A stretch of 64,000 bases of DNA from Oscillospiraceae bacterium. GTDB taxonomy: Bacteria; Bacillota; Clostridia; Oscillospirales; Oscillospiraceae. A program made the translations under genes and the position numbers. The stretch lies in the NCBI GenBank assembly GCA_902761055.1, contig CACWIS010000001.1, forward strand, positions 1-64,000. The letters are read 5' to 3'. Each line of letters begins with the position of its first letter. Positions within the stretch are counted from its first letter, which is position 1. Below the pieces are notes generated by a model that saw only the letters and a program-made list of their open reading frames with translations, was not told the DNA's origin and did not search any database. Of the stretch, positions 7,325 to 19,916 are shown piece by piece.

Positions 7325-7430
7325 GGGGTAACGGTCAGATACTAAGAGCAAGTATCGACCCGTGGCCCAGATTTCGGCTTTTGCCTCTTTGGTCCCGGTC
7401 AAAACTTGTTGGGGAGTGCCTTCCCCAAAC
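7325..7430 (+). other. Candidate origin of transfer (oriT) region
   Basis: Non-coding stretch directly upstream of mobC with GATACT-N7-AGTATC (about 7337-7355), GGTCCCGGTC (7391-7400) and the hairpin TTGGGGA-N6-TCCCCAA (7409-7428). Inverted repeats next to the mobC-relaxase genes are the usual setting of oriT. The nick site itself cannot be assigned from sequence alone. Confidence 0.5.
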
Positions 7431-7482
7431 CCAGCAGAACGAAAGAAACGATCATTTTTTCTCACACGGAGGTGTTCAAAAA

Positions 7483-7953
7483 ATGCGGGGAACATACGAC
7501 ACGCCCAAGCGCAGTCATGTCATCAAAACGCGCCTGGACGATGAAGAATATAAGTTCTTCCTGTTGAAATGCAAGGCCTATGGGATGAATCAATCGGAAA
7601 TGATCCGTACATCTTTGGATAAGCTCGTCATCAATCCCGTAATCAAATTCTCGCCGGTGAACAAAGAGTTGCTTTCCAAAATCGACGAGCTGATCACCGA
7701 AGGAAAACGCATCGGCAACAATCTCAATCAGATCGCCCGCGCACTTAATTCCGGTTTTCCCGATCAATCTATTGAATCAGAAATCCGCCGCGCGCTCGGC
7801 GATCTGGCGGAATGGAAATATGAAATCCTGCAGGAGGTGGGCAGCGCCATTGGCAACGATCAAACATTTGAGCTCGAAAAACTCGGACCTCGGGGCCGCC
7901 GAGCGTTACTTGATCTTTCAGCACGACGAGAGCAGCAACAAACCGGTTCTTGA
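7483..7953 (+). CDS. mobC: MobC-type relaxosome accessory protein
   Basis: A 156-residue accessory protein of conjugative mobilization. The N-terminal half is ribbon-helix-helix-like (RSHVIKTRLDDEEYKFFLLK, then GMNQSEMIRTSL) and the middle holds the MobC signature GKRIGNNLNQIARALNSG. It binds oriT and helps the relaxase nick. ATG 7483 follows the ribosome site GGAGGTG at 7469-7475. Its last 104 bases overlap the relaxase gene in another frame. Confidence 0.88.
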   Translation: MRGTYDTPKRSHVIKTRLDDEEYKFFLLKCKAYGMNQSEMIRTSLDKLVINPVIKFSPVNKELLSKIDELITEGKRIGNNLNQIARALNSGFPDQSIESEIRRALGDLAEWKYEILQEVGSAIGNDQTFELEKLGPRGRRALLDLSARREQQQTGS

Positions 7954-9445
7954 TGAGTACGGTCATCTCATTCCGCGCGAGGATTATCGCATCGACACCG
8001 TGCTCTGCGGCGATGAGGATTTTGCCATTGCCTGCATGAAAACGAACCTCGCCTATAACAAAAATCTCTCCCGCGGCGATGTCAAGACGCATCATTACAT
8101 CATCAGTTTTGATCCCCGCGACGCGGAAGACAACGGCCTGACGATGGATCGCGCGCATGAGCTGGGCTTGGAATTTTGCAAAAAGCATTTCCCCGGCCAT
8201 CAGGCTTTGGTCGCGACTCACCCGGACGGTCACAACAAAAGCGGCAACATTCATGTGCATATCGTCATCAACAGTCTGCGCATCGAGCGCGTGCCGCGAA
8301 TGCCGTACATGGATAAAGACTGCGATATGCTGCCCGGCATGAAGCACCGATGTACATCCGCAGCTCTCCGTTATTTCCGCGCGGAAGTGATGGAAATGTG
8401 TCAGCGCGAGGGGCTGTATCAGATCGATCTGCTCAACGGCAGCAATAACAGAATTACTGAACGCGAGTACTGGGCGCAGAAGCAGGGACAGAAAAAACTC
8501 GACGAAGAAAACGCCGAGCTGATCGCAAACGGTGAAGAACCGAAGCAGACGAAGTTTGAAACGGACAAGCAAATCCTGCGTCAGCAGATCCGCGCCGCGC
8601 TCCAAAAATCCAAATCGTTGGAAGACTTTTTCGATTATCTTTTGGAGGATTACGGCATTGCGGTCAAAGAGAGCCGCGGTCGTTTCAGCTATCTGACGCC
8701 GGAGCGCTCGAAGCCGATCACATCGCGCAAGCTGGGAGATGACTTTTCCAAAGAAGCGATCCTCGCCGCGTTGGAGCAAAATGCAAAACAGATCATTCCT
8801 TCTGTCACTCAGAGGCCGGACACTTTTGTCACGCCCGCAGCAAAACCGGAGATCGAAAAGCTGATTGATCTCGAAGCCAAACGCGCCGAAGGAAAGGGCG
8901 AGGGCTACATCCATTGGGGCACGGTCTTCAATCTGAAAACGATGGCGAAGACACTTTTATATTTACAGGAAAACGGGCTTACCGATCTGGACGCACTCGA
9001 CGCCGCATTAGAGGAATCGCATGAGAACACAAATACAGCCCGCACCGATCTGAAAAAGATCGAGGCGGAACTGAATGCGAAAAAGGAATTGCAGCGGCAT
9101 GTCCTGAACGCCCGCGACGCGAAAGATCTGCACGCGGCGTATCTAAAGCTGCCGAAGAAAAAGCAGGAAAAGTTTTACGAAGAAAACCGTCCGGCGCTCA
9201 TTCTCTATGACGCGGCCATGCGGTATTTCAAAGAGAACGAGGTCAAGATGATTCCTACCGTCAAGCGAATCCAGGATGAGATCGAAGATCTGACTTCGGC
9301 GAAAAACGCCGGATACACCGAATACCGTGAGAGCCAAAAGCGCGAAAAGGAGCTGCAGACCGTCAAAGCCAATATTGAAAAAATGCTCCGGCTGCAAGAG
9401 CCGGAGATCGGGCAGGAGCGCAAAAGGGACGAACAGGAATTGTAG
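7850..9445 (+). CDS. MOB-family relaxase
   Basis: A 531-residue DNA strand transferase that nicks oriT and pilots the transferred strand. Tyr20 in AERYLIFQHD is the likely catalytic tyrosine; HHYIISFDP at 81-89 and NIHVHIVIN at 133-141 form the metal-binding three-His site. A helical, charged C-terminus follows. I place the start at TTG 7850, giving MATIKHLSSKNSD, because this is the conserved opening of such relaxases and AGGAGG lies at 7832-7837; it means a 104-base overlap with mobC. No type IV secretion genes are present, so the element is mobilizable, not self-transmissible. Confidence 0.88.
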   Translation: MATIKHLSSKNSDLGAAERYLIFQHDESSNKPVLDEYGHLIPREDYRIDTVLCGDEDFAIACMKTNLAYNKNLSRGDVKTHHYIISFDPRDAEDNGLTMDRAHELGLEFCKKHFPGHQALVATHPDGHNKSGNIHVHIVINSLRIERVPRMPYMDKDCDMLPGMKHRCTSAALRYFRAEVMEMCQREGLYQIDLLNGSNNRITEREYWAQKQGQKKLDEENAELIANGEEPKQTKFETDKQILRQQIRAALQKSKSLEDFFDYLLEDYGIAVKESRGRFSYLTPERSKPITSRKLGDDFSKEAILAALEQNAKQIIPSVTQRPDTFVTPAAKPEIEKLIDLEAKRAEGKGEGYIHWGTVFNLKTMAKTLLYLQENGLTDLDALDAALEESHENTNTARTDLKKIEAELNAKKELQRHVLNARDAKDLHAAYLKLPKKKQEKFYEENRPALILYDAAMRYFKENEVKMIPTVKRIQDEIEDLTSAKNAGYTEYRESQKREKELQTVKANIEKMLRLQEPEIGQERKRDEQEL

Positions 9446-9451
9446 ATCAGG

Positions 9452-9566
9452 TGTCACGCTTTAGGCATGAAAAAATGCAGCGATCATGTAGGTTTCTATT
9501 GCACGATTCTGACAGGTTAATACGATTTGACCTGCACCCCGGTTTTCCGGCCTTTAGAGCGTGACA
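9452..9566 (+). ncRNA. Tandem structured RNA unit A
   Basis: Begins seven bases after the relaxase stop. The ends pair: TGTCACGCT with AGCGTGACA, extended by AGGC/GCCT. Inside are GCAT-loop-ATGC, the conserved AG-GATCATG core, a short stem, CAGGT-TAATACGATTTG-ACCTG, and an extra CCGG-TTTT-CCGG hairpin. The strand is inferred from gene direction. Class not recognised. Confidence 0.65.
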
Positions 9567-9589
9567 TTTTCAAAAGGCAAGGGCTGCGG

Positions 9590-9702
9590 AGTGGAAAAAT
9601 AGAGCTGCAAAAGTCCAGCAATCATGCGGGTTCCGAGGCGCACTTTTGATGGGGTAATACGATTTCTCGTTCCCCGCGATTTAGGATTTCTATTATTCCA
9701 CT
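9590..9702 (+). ncRNA. Tandem structured RNA unit B
   Basis: Starts 138 bases after unit A. The outer stem AGTGGAAAAATAGA pairs with TCTATTATTCCACT (one mismatch) and has no sequence resemblance to the outer stem of A. Core features are kept: GCTG-loop-CAGC, AATCATG, GCG/CGC, and GGGG-TAATACGATTT-N6-CCCC. Changed stems with a kept core are the mark of a conserved RNA fold. Confidence 0.65.
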
Positions 9703-9727
9703 TTCCCAGTCCGGTGCCGCTTCGGCT

Positions 9728-9839
9728 GTTAGCTTTTAGGGCATGAAAAATGCAGGCATCATGCGGTTTTCAGGACGCGGTATTGACGAGGGAATATGAT
9801 TTCCCGTCTTCCTCGAATTACGCCCTTCTAAACGCTAAC
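9728..9839 (+). ncRNA. Tandem structured RNA unit C
   Basis: Starts 138 bases after unit B. The outer stem GTTAGCTTTTAGGGC pairs with GCCCTTCTAAACGCTAAC (with bulges), followed inward by GCAT-GAAAA-ATGC, CATCATG, GCG/CGC, and GAGGGAATATGATTTCCC with a CCTC closing strand. A GCCG-CTT-CGGC hairpin lies between B and C at 9716-9726. Confidence 0.65.
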
Positions 9840-9906
9840 AAAAATCCGGCAACTCGCTGCCGCTGCGAAAAAGAAATAGGAGCTAAAACGGAAAATCGCC
9901 AGATTT

Positions 9907-9941
9907 GTCCGGTCGAGGGATTGGGGAGCCGTCATCCCCAA
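9907..9941. repeat. Second copy of the mobilization-region hairpin
   Basis: GTCCGGTC (9907-9914) followed by TTGGGGA-N7-TCCCCAA (9921-9941) repeats the arrangement GGTCCCGGTC ... TTGGGGA-N6-TCCCCAA found upstream of mobC at 7391-7428. The rest of the sequence differs. Confidence 0.6.
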
Positions 9942-10038
9942 CGAGATGGCCGGAGGAAAGAAAAACTCATTTTGGAGTTTTCGTATTCGCCAGGCGTATC
10001 TTGCTTTAGAAATGTCGCGGAAAGGAAAACATGAAAAA

Positions 10039-12134
<2,096 letters not shown>

Positions 12135-12278
12135 CAAAATGCCATGCCGTCCCTGCAAAGACGATAAAACTATCTTACGGGAGTGGGCCCTTTGCGCCCG
12201 CCGCACAATGATGGAACTGAAGCTTAAGCTTCCCGCACAGGCGGAGCGGCTTTCGATTCTTCGCCGCGCAAGGGAGTC
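12135..12278. other. Right end of the mobile element, candidate junction
   Basis: No gene. ACGGCATG-N9-CATGCCGT (12126-12150) forms a hairpin across the recombinase stop, and GAAGCTTAAGCTTC (12219-12232) is a perfect 14-bp palindrome. One of these may mark the attachment site or terminator; the alaS promoter begins at 12279. Confidence 0.45.
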
Positions 12279-12306
12279 TTGACAAATCGGCGCGTTGTGA
12301 TACAAT
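12279..12306 (+). promoter_or_regulatory. Promoter of the alaS leader
   Basis: TTGACA (12279-12284), 16-base spacer, TACAAT (12301-12306), directly upstream of the T-box leader. Confidence 0.85.
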
Positions 12307-12532
12307 GCAGAAAGGCGTTGACGAAACGAGTCGGCGACCGCGCAGCCCAGAGAGGGGCCGTTTGGTGAAAGGTCCTCTGCGCGCCTCCGGCAGCCACTTC
12401 CGAGCCAGTTCCGGAAACGGGACCGCAGGCCTGCGTTACGGGCGCACAAGGAGGCCGTCTCCGGACGGCAAATCAGGGTGGTACAGCGAATCGACCTTCG
12501 CCCCTGCACGCAGGGGCGGAGGTATCTTTTTT
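12307..12532 (+). promoter_or_regulatory. T-box riboswitch of alaS
   Basis: The leader has the T-box sequence AGGGTGGTACAGCG at 12475-12488, which pairs with the uncharged tRNA acceptor end through the antiterminator bulge. It is followed by the intrinsic terminator CGCCCCT-N6-AGGGGCG (12499-12518) and a T-run at 12525-12532. The upstream 170 bases should form stem I with an alanine specifier codon; I did not resolve which GCN triplet it is. Low charged tRNA-Ala would give readthrough into alaS. Confidence 0.93.
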
Positions 12533-12561
12533 GCAGCACATCAAGCGTTTGGAGGTCAATT

Positions 12562-15195
<2,634 letters not shown>

Positions 15196-15210
15196 AAGGA
15201 GAGACTCATC

Positions 15211-15555
15211 ATGTTGAACGATTGCCTTTTCTGCGCTATCCTCGGCGGCGAGATCCCCAGCAGCAAGGTCTACGAGGACGAGTACGTCCTGGCCTTCCGC
15301 GACATCAACCCGCAGGCGCCCGTACACGTCCTCGTCGTACCGAAGAAGCATATCTCCTGCGCGCTGGAGATCGACGGGGAGAACTCCCTTTATGTTGCCA
15401 AATGCTTTGAAGCCATCGCCAAGATCGCAAAAGCAGAAGGTCTGGAAAAGGGTTTCCGCGTGGTCAACAACTGCGGCGCAGACGGCGGACAGAGCGTCAT
15501 GCATCTGCACTTCCATCTCATCGGCGGCGAGAAGTTCGCCGAAAAAATCATCTAA
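15211..15555 (+). CDS. HIT-family nucleotide hydrolase
   Basis: A 114-residue histidine triad protein of the HinT type, which hydrolyses nucleoside phosphoramidates and aminoacyl-adenylates. The triad is His98-x-His100-x-His102 in MHLHFHLIGG; the N-terminus CLFCAILGGEIPSSKVYEDE is typical. A ribosome site AAAAGGAGA precedes ATG 15211. Placed 15 bases after alaS and so probably in its transcript, which fits removal of aminoacyl-AMP by-products (inference). Confidence 0.95.
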   Translation: MLNDCLFCAILGGEIPSSKVYEDEYVLAFRDINPQAPVHVLVVPKKHISCALEIDGENSLYVAKCFEAIAKIAKAEGLEKGFRVVNNCGADGGQSVMHLHFHLIGGEKFAEKII

Positions 15556-15557
15556 TA

Positions 15558-15600
15558 GAAAAAGGGCTCGCATATCGCCTGACGTGCGAGCCCTTTTCGG
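15558..15600 (+). terminator. Intrinsic terminator of alaS-HIT
   Basis: AAAAGGGCTCGCA pairs with TGCGAGCCCTTTT around an 11-base loop, directly after the HIT stop. Confidence 0.85.
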
Positions 15601-15609
15601 GAGTTTTGC

Positions 15610-17874
15610 ATGCGAAAACTTGCGATCGGGGCATTTGCCTTTTCCATCTCGATTTTTGCTGCAAACTACATATTCGACCGCTCGCTGACTCTGTACGCGG
15701 CGCTGTTCTGCGCGGCGGCCGGCGCGGCGCTGCTCGCGGTGCGGCTCAAGGCGCTGCGCGGCGCGGTCATTGCCGCTTTTGCTGCGGCCTTCGGTCTGCT
15801 TGTTTTCTCCGCTCATTACGATCTGACTGTGGAGAGAGCGCACAGGCTTGCCGGCGAGACCGGAGAGCTGCGCTTTGTCCTGCTTGGCGAGCCGGAGCGC
15901 TTCGACAGCTACAGCCGCGCGGACGCTCGCCTTTCGGTAAAAGGGCTCCCGAAGCTGAAGTGCATCCTGTACGATTCCGAAGGACGGCTCGACGCGCTTG
16001 AAAGCGGTGAACTCATAACAGCCAAGGTCAAGCTCTCCGCGGCAGATCTGCGCTACGGCGTCAGGACGGAACGCTATACGTCGAGGGACGTCTATCTGAC
16101 CGCGACTGTAAAGGGCACGGTCCTCGTGCTCGGCCGCAAGCCGACGATCGAATCCCTCGGAGCGGCGATCGCAGAGAAGATCGCCGGACGCGCGGACGCA
16201 GTTTTTCCGAAAGATACGGCGCCCTTTGCCAAGGCGCTGATCCTAGGCGACAAGAACGATCTGTACCGGGACGACGCGCTCTACGTCGCGCTCAGCCGCG
16301 CGGGGCTGATGCATATCGCGGCGGTCTCCGGCATGCACGTGAGTTATCTGGTGAGCATTCTCCGCTTCCTTTTCGGCAAGGGGAAAAGGAGCGCTCTCGT
16401 CTGTCTGCTGCTTGTGTGGAGCTTTGTCCTGATCAGCGGCCTGTCTCCCTCGGCTACGCGTGCAGCCTTCATGCAGACGATGCTGCTGATCGCGCCGCTC
16501 GTCGGAAGGGAGAACGATCCGATCACCTCGCTGTCCGCCGCGCTGGCCGTTCTTTTGTTCCTCAATCCTTTCGCAGCGGCCAATATCAGCCTTCAGCTCT
16601 CGTTTGCAGCCATGCTCGGACTCATGAGCGTCGGCGGCGCGCTCGAGGAGTATTTCACTGAAAAGCTGTCCGAGAGCAGGGCCGCAGGGATCGTGAAGTA
16701 TCCGGTCGGCATCGTCTGCTTCTCCCTCGGCGTGATGGTCTTTACGATCCCGATCATGGCTGCGAACTTCGGCTATGTGACCTTGCTCTCACCCTTGAGT
16801 AATCTGCTCTGCCTGTGGGCGGTCCCGATCTGCTTTGTCGGGAGCTTCCTCGCCTGCGCGCTTTCCTTTATTCCGCCGCTCGGGAGCCTTACCGCGCTTG
16901 GCATTTCTCTCCTTATGCGCTGGATCTTCCGCGTGGCGGAATGGGTCTCGTCGCTCGACTTTTCCGTCGTATATCTGTCGCATCGGCTGAACCTCGTGTG
17001 GATCGTACTGTTCTATCTGTCGATTGCCGCAGTCTTCGTTTTGAAGCTCAAGCCGCGCTGGAAGATCGCGATCCCGCTTGCAACAGCGGTCATTTCGCTC
17101 CTGCTTTCGCATGCGGCCCTCGTTCGCTTCTATTCCTCCGCGGACGGGACGGTAGCGGCGATCGACGTCGGGCAGGGCCAGTGCCTCGCCGCCTTCGCGG
17201 GAGAGAGCACCGTGCTGATCGACTGCGGCAGCACCAGCTACGCCGAATACAACGCCGGAGACGAGGCGGCGGGCTATCTCAAAAGCTGCGGCAGAGAGAA
17301 GATCGATACGCTCATATTCACCCACCTGCACGCCGATCACGCCAACGGTCTGGAAAGACTGGCAAATCTGATGGAGATCGACCGGATCCTCCTCCCGGTA
17401 TGCTCGGGCGATGAGGAAGCCCTGCGCGAAACCCTCAGCTGCGCGCTTCGGCACGGCATACGGGTGGAGAGCGTTTCGGACAACCGCGCGTACGGCAGCG
17501 GAGAGATCGGACTGCTCCTGCTTGGCTCGATGGCGGAGGGAAGCGGGAACGAACGCTGTATGCCGGTCGTCGTTTCGATCGCGGGTTATCAGGTGATCAC
17601 GACCGGAGACGCGCCCGCGGCGCGTGAGGCCGAGCTTGTGCGGATGATCGCGCTGCAGGAGATCGATGCGCTGATCGTCGGGCACCACGGCTCAAAGAGC
17701 GCGAGCTGCGAGGAGTATCTTTCCGCGCTCGGCGGAAGACGGGCGATCATCAGCGTCGGAAAAAACGGCTACGGGCTTCCGTCGCCGGAAATACTTGAAC
17801 GTCTCAGGTCATTCGGTTATACTGTATCCAGAACAGATCAGGACGGAACGGTGGAGCTGCGGATCAATGGCTAA
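15610..17874 (+). CDS. comEC: ComEC/Rec2 DNA uptake channel
   Basis: A 754-residue polytopic membrane protein that moves single-stranded DNA across the membrane during transformation. Order: N-terminal DUF4131-type membrane region, the competence domain with HIAAVSGMHVSYLVSIL near 235-255 and many membrane segments to about 500, and a C-terminal metallo-beta-lactamase-like domain with THLHADHANGL near 575. Full length for the family. ATG 15610 has GGGAG upstream. No other competence gene is in the window. Overlaps holA by 8 bases. Confidence 0.95.
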   Translation: MRKLAIGAFAFSISIFAANYIFDRSLTLYAALFCAAAGAALLAVRLKALRGAVIAAFAAAFGLLVFSAHYDLTVERAHRLAGETGELRFVLLGEPERFDSYSRADARLSVKGLPKLKCILYDSEGRLDALESGELITAKVKLSAADLRYGVRTERYTSRDVYLTATVKGTVLVLGRKPTIESLGAAIAEKIAGRADAVFPKDTAPFAKALILGDKNDLYRDDALYVALSRAGLMHIAAVSGMHVSYLVSILRFLFGKGKRSALVCLLLVWSFVLISGLSPSATRAAFMQTMLLIAPLVGRENDPITSLSAALAVLLFLNPFAAANISLQLSFAAMLGLMSVGGALEEYFTEKLSESRAAGIVKYPVGIVCFSLGVMVFTIPIMAANFGYVTLLSPLSNLLCLWAVPICFVGSFLACALSFIPPLGSLTALGISLLMRWIFRVAEWVSSLDFSVVYLSHRLNLVWIVLFYLSIAAVFVLKLKPRWKIAIPLATAVISLLLSHAALVRFYSSADGTVAAIDVGQGQCLAAFAGESTVLIDCGSTSYAEYNAGDEAAGYLKSCGREKIDTLIFTHLHADHANGLERLANLMEIDRILLPVCSGDEEALRETLSCALRHGIRVESVSDNRAYGSGEIGLLLLGSMAEGSGNERCMPVVVSIAGYQVITTGDAPAAREAELVRMIALQEIDALIVGHHGSKSASCEEYLSALGGRRAIISVGKNGYGLPSPEILERLRSFGYTVSRTDQDGTVELRING

Positions 17875-18916
17875 AGGCAGAGAAGAAGCAAAACTGAATT
17901 ACAAACAGGAGCTTCAAAAGCTTCGGATCGAGGGGCCCGAAACGCTGTATTTCCTCTGGGGCAAGGAGGACTACCTGCGCGAGCAGTATCTCACGCAGCT
18001 CAAAGCGATCTGCATCCCGGAAGGGGAGAGCGGCTTTAATTACAAGCGTTTCGACGGCCCGGAGCTCTCCGCTGCGGCATTCCGCGAAGCCGTGGACGCG
18101 ATGCCTTTTTTGTCCGACCGCAGCTTTGTCGAGCTGCGTGACGTCGACGTCAACAAGCTCAAAGAAGCGCAGGACATCCAGGGCGTCCTGTCCGATATTC
18201 CGGATTACTGCACGGTCTGTTTCGTTCAGAACGCGGAATTCGAGCCGGACGGCCGGCTGAAGCTCGTCAAGCTGATCCGCGAGAAAGGCCGCGAGCTGAA
18301 ATTTACACAGCAGGGCCAGGGCGCGCTGATCGACTGGATCGCACGCCGCTTCGCCGCGCAGGGAAAACGCATCGATTTCGACGCTGCGCAGCGTCTGATC
18401 TTTATCAGCGGCGACCTGATGAACCGTCTGATCCCGGAGATCGACAAGATCGCCGCCTATACGAGCGGTGAGAAGGTCGGCGTCGCGGAGGTCGAGGCCG
18501 TCGCGCACCACATCCCGGAGGCGCAGGTCTTTACGCTGACGGATCTCCTGGCGCAGAAAAAGATCAATTCGGCGATGAACACGCTCGCCGAACTGCTGGC
18601 CGAGAACGAATACGAGCCGATCTTCCTGCTCGCCGTGCTGGGCAACCAGATGCGGCGCCTCTATGCCGCGCGTCTCGCCGTCGAACAGAAGCTCGGCAGC
18701 AAATACGTCGTCGAGTGCTGCGGGATCAAATACGATTTTCTCGCCTCCAAACTGATGAGCGCCGCGCGTGGCTTCACGCTGCAGCAGCTCAGGGATGCCG
18801 TCGCGCTCTGTGCCGAGACCGATCTGCAGATGAAAAGCGGCGGAGGAGACGCAAGAGAACTGCTGAAAAACGCGGTCCTTACGATCGCGGCGGGAGTGAC
18901 GGATGCGGCGCGTTAG
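17867..18916 (+). CDS. holA: DNA polymerase III delta subunit
   Basis: A 349-residue subunit of the clamp loader that opens the sliding clamp. Recognised by YFLWGKEDYLREQYL near the start, FVELRDVDVNK, the helical middle and the C-terminal collar region with LADLLAQKKINSAMNTLAEL-like repeats (exact text TLTDLLAQKKINSAM). The ATG at 17867 overlaps the comEC stop (ATGGCTAA), so the two are translationally coupled. comEC-holA is a common order in Firmicutes. Confidence 0.95.
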   Translation: MAKGREEAKLNYKQELQKLRIEGPETLYFLWGKEDYLREQYLTQLKAICIPEGESGFNYKRFDGPELSAAAFREAVDAMPFLSDRSFVELRDVDVNKLKEAQDIQGVLSDIPDYCTVCFVQNAEFEPDGRLKLVKLIREKGRELKFTQQGQGALIDWIARRFAAQGKRIDFDAAQRLIFISGDLMNRLIPEIDKIAAYTSGEKVGVAEVEAVAHHIPEAQVFTLTDLLAQKKINSAMNTLAELLAENEYEPIFLLAVLGNQMRRLYAARLAVEQKLGSKYVVECCGIKYDFLASKLMSAARGFTLQQLRDAVALCAETDLQMKSGGGDARELLKNAVLTIAAGVTDAAR

Positions 18917-19505
18917 GGAAGTCATCGTCGTCGAGGGACGCTACGACAAAAACACGCTCCGCCAGGTCGTCGACGCCGTCGTGATCGAGACGGCGGGCTT
19001 CGGCATCTTCAATGACGCACAAAAGCAGAAGCTGCTGCGCAGAATGGCCGAAGCGCGCGGGCTGATCGTCCTGACCGACCCGGACGGCGCGGGCTTCGTG
19101 ATCCGTAATTTCATCAGGTCCTGCGTCCCTCCGGAGCGGCTCAAGCAGGCGTACGTGCCGGATATCCGCGGAAAGGAAAAAAGAAAAGCCAAGCCTTCCC
19201 GCGAGGGAAAGCTCGGCGTCGAGGGCATGCGGGCGGAGATCCTGCTTGAGGCGCTGCGGCGCGCCGGCGCGAGCTTTGAAGACGAAGCCGCGCCGCAGGA
19301 GAGCGGAGACATCACGAAGGCGGAGCTCTACCGGCTCGGCCTATCCGGCCGCGAGAACAGCGCCGCGCTTCGCGGCGCGCTGATCCGCATGCTCGATCTG
19401 CCGGAGCATTTGAGCGCGGACGCGCTGCTGGAGATCATAAACGCGACGATGAGCAGAGATGAGCTCATCCGGCGTGTCTCTCTTCTAAAAGAAGAGAGAC
19501 GATAA
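18903..19505 (+). CDS. rnmV: Ribonuclease M5 (TOPRIM)
   Basis: A 200-residue TOPRIM nuclease that matures 5S rRNA. The TOPRIM motifs are VIVVEGRYDKN near 8-18 (catalytic Glu) and VLTDPDGAGF near 56-65 (DxD). The C-terminal DUF4093 part follows. ATG 18903 overlaps holA by 14 bases. The end overlaps, tail to tail, the last 41 bases of a minus-strand membrane-protein gene. Confidence 0.9.
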   Translation: MRRVREVIVVEGRYDKNTLRQVVDAVVIETAGFGIFNDAQKQKLLRRMAEARGLIVLTDPDGAGFVIRNFIRSCVPPERLKQAYVPDIRGKEKRKAKPSREGKLGVEGMRAEILLEALRRAGASFEDEAAPQESGDITKAELYRLGLSGRENSAALRGALIRMLDLPEHLSADALLEIINATMSRDELIRRVSLLKEERR

Positions 19506-19701
19506 GCGCGACCAGGCCGAGACCCTGCGGCGTCTCGGCGAGCGCCGCGGCGAGCATGGTCTGCTCGTAAGTACAGTCCGGCGAGACGAGCAGGAGAAAG
19601 GCGCAGAGGAGCATCGCGCAGGAGAGCTTGAGCGTGCCCATGAATATGTACCAGGCCTCGTCGCACATCTGCGCCATACGGCGGACCGTTTTTCGCATCA
19701 T
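19465..19701 (-). CDS. Small two-helix membrane protein
   Basis: A 78-residue hypothetical protein with two hydrophobic segments (FMGTLKLSCAMLLCAFLLLV and GLGLVALIVSLLL). GGGGTGAT lies a few bases upstream of the double ATG at 19701. I do not recognise the family, though short proteins of this kind are common beside clostridial rnmV. It converges with and overlaps rnmV. Confidence 0.6.
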   Translation of the reverse strand: MMRKTVRRMAQMCDEAWYIFMGTLKLSCAMLLCAFLLLVSPDCTYEQTMLAAALAETPQGLGLVALIVSLLLEERHAG

Positions 19702-19782
19702 CGGATCACCCCGAAAAAAGTGTACGCGTTCATGCGCGGAAAGGCAAGGAACAGTTTTTTCCTCAAAGCGCGCGACCAGATC

Positions 19783-19811
19783 ATGCCGGAAGCTTTCCGG
19801 CATGTTTTTTT
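19783..19811 (+). terminator. Intrinsic terminator
   Basis: ATGCCGGAA-N3-TTCCGGCAT followed by TGTTTTTTTG. It would stop rightward transcripts from the comEC-holA-rnmV operon before the helicase promoter. Confidence 0.8.
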
Positions 19812-19848
19812 GTCCTTTTTTACCGACAGGCGGCGAAGACGGTGACGG

Positions 19849-19878
19849 TTGACGAGGCAAAGCGCGGTAGGGTATAAT
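19849..19878 (+). promoter_or_regulatory. Promoter of the helicase gene
   Basis: TTGACG (19849-19854), 18-base spacer, TATAAT (19873-19878), 38 bases before the ATG. Confidence 0.8.
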
Positions 19879-19916
19879 CAGATCAGACACAGACTGCCCC
19901 CGAAAGGAACAGCACG

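Noticed and set aside
9452..9839. CRISPR array or simple tandem repeat
   Set aside because: The units are 112-115 bases at a 138-base period, diverge strongly in sequence and share structure instead; no identical repeats or cas genes.
9452..9839. Known self-cleaving ribozyme (hammerhead, twister, pistol)
   Set aside because: I do not see the fixed core motifs of these classes, such as CTGATGA with GAAA.
9750..10034. A 94-codon plus-strand frame in the third RNA unit
   Set aside because: No ribosome site, no protein-like composition, and it crosses the RNA stems and the following hairpin.
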